The notes beneath the pieces are model-generated. The model ran no database searches. It saw nothing but the letters and a program-made list of their open reading frames with translations, and was not told the DNA's origin. A DNA stretch of 8,611 nt from CAYYEF01 sp964470825 (GTDB lineage Bacteria > Patescibacteriota > Minisyncoccia > Phycocordibacterales > JAACPR01): positions 1 to 8,611 of the forward strand of contig CAYYEF010000023.1 of NCBI GenBank assembly GCA_964470825.1, in the 5' to 3' direction. Made by a program: the position numbers and the translations under genes. Below, one piece after another: positions 7,029 through 8,611 of this stretch (within the stretch, counting starts at the first letter, position 1; each line of letters begins with the position of its first letter).

Positions 7029-7056
7029 ATCCTAACTCCCATTATAATATTGTCAA
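7029..7056 (-). promoter_or_regulatory. Candidate promoter region for rsmI and the downstream operon
   Basis: The 39-base gap before rsmI holds, on the minus strand, a perfect TTGACA (7051-7056) and a perfect TATAAT (7041-7046), but only 4 bases apart, so they cannot work as one promoter. TTGACA pairs better with TAGGAT (7029-7034, four of six matches) at 16 bases, which would give a start just before the ATG. Alternatively TATAAT acts with a poor -35 inside the upstream gene. Either way this gap is the likely start of the rsmI transcript. Confidence 0.4.
7030..7033 (-). promoter_or_regulatory. rsmI: Shine-Dalgarno sequence of rsmI
   Basis: Minus-strand AGGA lies 9 bases before the rsmI ATG (7018-7020) and supports that start. 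It is the best-placed Shine-Dalgarno match in the window; most other genes here have only A-rich leaders. It overlaps the possible -10 element TAGGAT, so both cannot function on the same transcript. Confidence 0.55.
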
Positions 7057-7059
7057 AGA

Positions 7060-8611
7060 CTATATCTCTTGTACCCCAGGATTAATTGTACAACTTGCAT
7101 TTTTTGATTCTGTAATTGTTGCCCCTAGATTATCTTTTGCACTACATGTAATTGTATACTGTGTTGTGTTTTGTAGAGATGGAGCTGAAAATATTCCTTG
7201 TATTGTTTCAAGATTAAGAACACTATTTCCTGGAGAGATAACACATTGACCATTTGTCAAAGTTTCAAAAGCATTCTGACGTAATTTCCAATCAATAGAA
7301 CAAGTACCTCCTCTATTAATTAATCTTGAATTTGGTTGCGTATTAAATAATTCAATAATTCCTTGATTATCATATGTACTTGTAATATTTGGATTTGTCG
7401 GCGTATCTGGCGTATTTGAATTTGCCACACACACCCCTTCAGAATTTCTAGACAATCCAGCACCACAAACATTAACACACTGACCGTTTACTAATTCCTG
7501 ATTAACTGCACAAATATTGCACTGAGGGTAATTAACTGCACTGTTGCTGCACTGATTATTATTACACTGTGGAGGATTTGTTGCTCCGTTAGTACAAGGT
7601 AATACACAAGCAGAACCATTCCATGTCTGTCCTGATGGACAAGATACATTAAAAGGAATATTTAAAACAATCGGTCCTAGCCATATTCCTCCTCCTCCAG
7701 TCTCATCACCAGCACCAGCACCTGGCAATCTATAATTTGCATAATGTCTTATTGTTTGTTTTATAGTATAAGATCCTGGAGCAAGAGGAGCTAAGATAGT
7801 CGCCTTTTGAACATTAGCTCCTGAGGGACTAAACCAACCAAAAGCTCTGAAAGAATTTGTATCTCTTCCATCATGAAATGTTGTTGCTCCATAATTTTGT
7901 GCAGCAAACTGGTTTGAAACAAGTACACCTGACTGATTATAAATTGAATAGTAAACATTTGTCTGACCCCCACCATTTGTACAAACTTGTGCAAAAGCTT
8001 GTGTTGCTATAAAAGAAGACATATTCTGTCCTGGAGTAAAGTTTGCTGACGATAGACTTGCCCAAGCAGCAAATTGTCTATTGCTAATAGAACCTTCATA
8101 CCAAGCACCGACAGTGCCAGCATCGACATAAGAAGCACCAAGTCCATATAGAGACATGATCAGAAGCATGGCGATTGTAACTTTTTTCTTTTTAAAACCT
8201 AAATACACAGCATAAATAATTAAGCCCATAGAAACAATTGAAGCAAGCATAATTCCTATATATATCATTATTGTGTTAAGGTTCATTTTATTTTCGGATA
8301 GATCATTTAAGACTGTTTCATTTTTAGCAAGTTCATTTTCACCTTTCAGTGCTCGAACCACTATTTTAGATAAAACAACATCAGACATAGCTGTTATTGA
8401 TATATCAGTGCTTTGATTAAACACATCAAAGTTTACTTCTTTTTGAGAAGTATTGTACACATTTCCATTAATATCAAAAAGTGTCACTTCAATAGTTCCT
8501 GTTCCAACCTTAGTTTGTTCTCCAGTGTCAATATTTTGAGGTGATCCTGTGTAAATAATATTAATTTGAGCAGTCTCCCCTTTTTTAAATTGTTTTTGAT
8601 TAATTGAAACT
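7060..8611 (-). CDS. Cys-rich membrane/surface protein with Ig-like regions (5' end outside window)
   Basis: The reading frame stays open from the TAG at 7060-7062 to the window edge, giving at least 516 residues; the GTG at 8485-8487 is internal and the true start lies beyond 8611. Fragment residues 1-105 look like a beta-sandwich (KKGETAQINIIYTGSP, IEVTLFDINGN). Two membrane helices follow (about 113-138 and 144-162), joined by FKKKK, which should be cytoplasmic. The remainder should then be outside: a beta-rich domain with LAPGSYTIKQTI (about 165-320), a Cys-rich segment starting CPSGQTWNGSACVLPC (324-394), and a C-terminal Ig-like domain (about 405-516). All 15 cysteines lie after the second helix, consistent with disulfides outside the membrane. 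The second helix with its KKKK and following small residues looks like a signal peptide. No named family is recognised; an envelope-displayed or adhesin-like role is inference. Somewhat richer in G+C than the glycosyltransferase genes by eye. Confidence 0.8.
   Translation of the reverse strand, partial: VSINQKQFKKGETAQINIIYTGSPQNIDTGEQTKVGTGTIEVTLFDINGNVYNTSQKEVNFDVFNQSTDISITAMSDVVLSKIVVRALKGENELAKNETVLNDLSENKMNLNTIMIYIGIMLASIVSMGLIIYAVYLGFKKKKVTIAMLLIMSLYGLGASYVDAGTVGAWYEGSISNRQFAAWASLSSANFTPGQNMSSFIATQAFAQVCTNGGGQTNVYYSIYNQSGVLVSNQFAAQNYGATTFHDGRDTNSFRAFGWFSPSGANVQKATILAPLAPGSYTIKQTIRHYANYRLPGAGAGDETGGGGIWLGPIVLNIPFNVSCPSGQTWNGSACVLPCTNGATNPPQCNNNQCSNSAVNYPQCNICAVNQELVNGQCVNVCGAGLSRNSEGVCVANSNTPDTPTNPNITSTYDNQGIIELFNTQPNSRLINRGGTCSIDWKLRQNAFETLTNGQCVISPGNSVLNLETIQGIFSAPSLQNTTQYTITCSAKDNLGATITESKNASCTINPGVQEI
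7516..7596 (-). repeat. Two-copy Cys repeat in the surface protein
   Basis: Two 12-residue units, CTNGATNPPQCN (7561-7596) and CSNSAVNYPQCN (7516-7551), are separated by NNQ. They share the pattern C-x-N-(G/S)-A-(T/V)-N-(P/Y)-P-Q-C-N with identical Cys spacing of 10 residues, and the second runs into a further C-x-x pattern (CNIC). This suggests a small duplicated disulfide knot within the larger Cys-rich segment (7429-7641). Confidence 0.65.

Noticed and set aside
7041..7056. Perfect TTGACA and perfect TATAAT as one consensus promoter
   Set aside because: They are only 4 bases apart, far from the 16-18 bases RNA polymerase needs; listed instead as alternative elements.
8485..8487. GTG as the start codon of the Cys-rich surface protein
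   Set aside because: The frame remains open upstream to the window edge and the upstream residues continue a beta-domain; there is no Shine-Dalgarno sequence before the GTG.
1..8611. UGA-as-glycine code (code 25) used by some CPR lineages
   Set aside because: All eight frames are complete with no in-frame TGA, and conserved Gly positions in the GT11, MurC and RsmI motifs are read from GGN codons.
1..8611. CRISPR array, tRNA, rRNA, insertion sequence or phage genes
   Set aside because: No regularly spaced direct repeats, no cloverleaf or rRNA-like conserved stretch, and no transposase or integrase motif were seen; the coding genes fill nearly all the window.

Overview
The window is a gene-dense, AT-rich piece of a small bacterial genome. 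It holds eight protein genes and almost no intergenic space. The best guess for the source is a member of the Candidate Phyla Radiation (Patescibacteria, Parcubacteria-like). This is inferred from the combination of a short RsmI without its C-terminal extension, a VirD4/TraG-like ATPase with no membrane anchor, a DUF4015-type secreted putative glycosidase, a tiny two-helix membrane protein, and a membrane protein with Ig-like regions and a 'CPSGQTWNGSAC' Cys-rich segment. No rRNA or other marker is present, so the phylum is not proven. All eight genes read through without in-frame stops under the standard bacterial code and end in TAA or TAG.

Layout. Positions 9-1699 (+ strand) carry two overlapping glycosyltransferase genes, a GT11 fucosyltransferase and a GT2 enzyme, probably the end of a surface-glycan cluster that begins to the left. 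They converge on a minus-strand block with the stop codons overlapping by 3 bases. Read from right to left, that block is: the 3' part of a large envelope protein (7060 to beyond 8611, cut by the window edge), rsmI (6349-7020), a 77-residue membrane protein (6101-6334), a secreted putative glycoside hydrolase (4840-6123), murC (3496-4836), and a VirD4/TraG-like ATPase (1696-3432). From rsmI to murC the genes are spaced by 14, -23 and 3 bases, so they look like one operon. The ATPase follows a 63-base gap holding a good sigma70-type promoter with an extended -10.

How the genes fit together. Most of the window concerns the cell envelope: glycan decoration (GT11, GT2), peptidoglycan precursor synthesis (MurC), a membrane-tethered glycosidase-like enzyme, a Cys-rich surface protein, and an ATPase of the DNA-translocation superfamily. 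RsmI is the one clearly unrelated housekeeping gene. I see no defence system, CRISPR array, tRNA, rRNA, insertion sequence or integrase. No stretch longer than 63 bases lacks a gene. I did not find convincing evidence of an undescribed system. The most worthwhile leads are the edge-truncated envelope protein with an internal signal-peptide-like segment, the anchorless ATPase, and the linkage of the small membrane protein, the glycosidase and murC.
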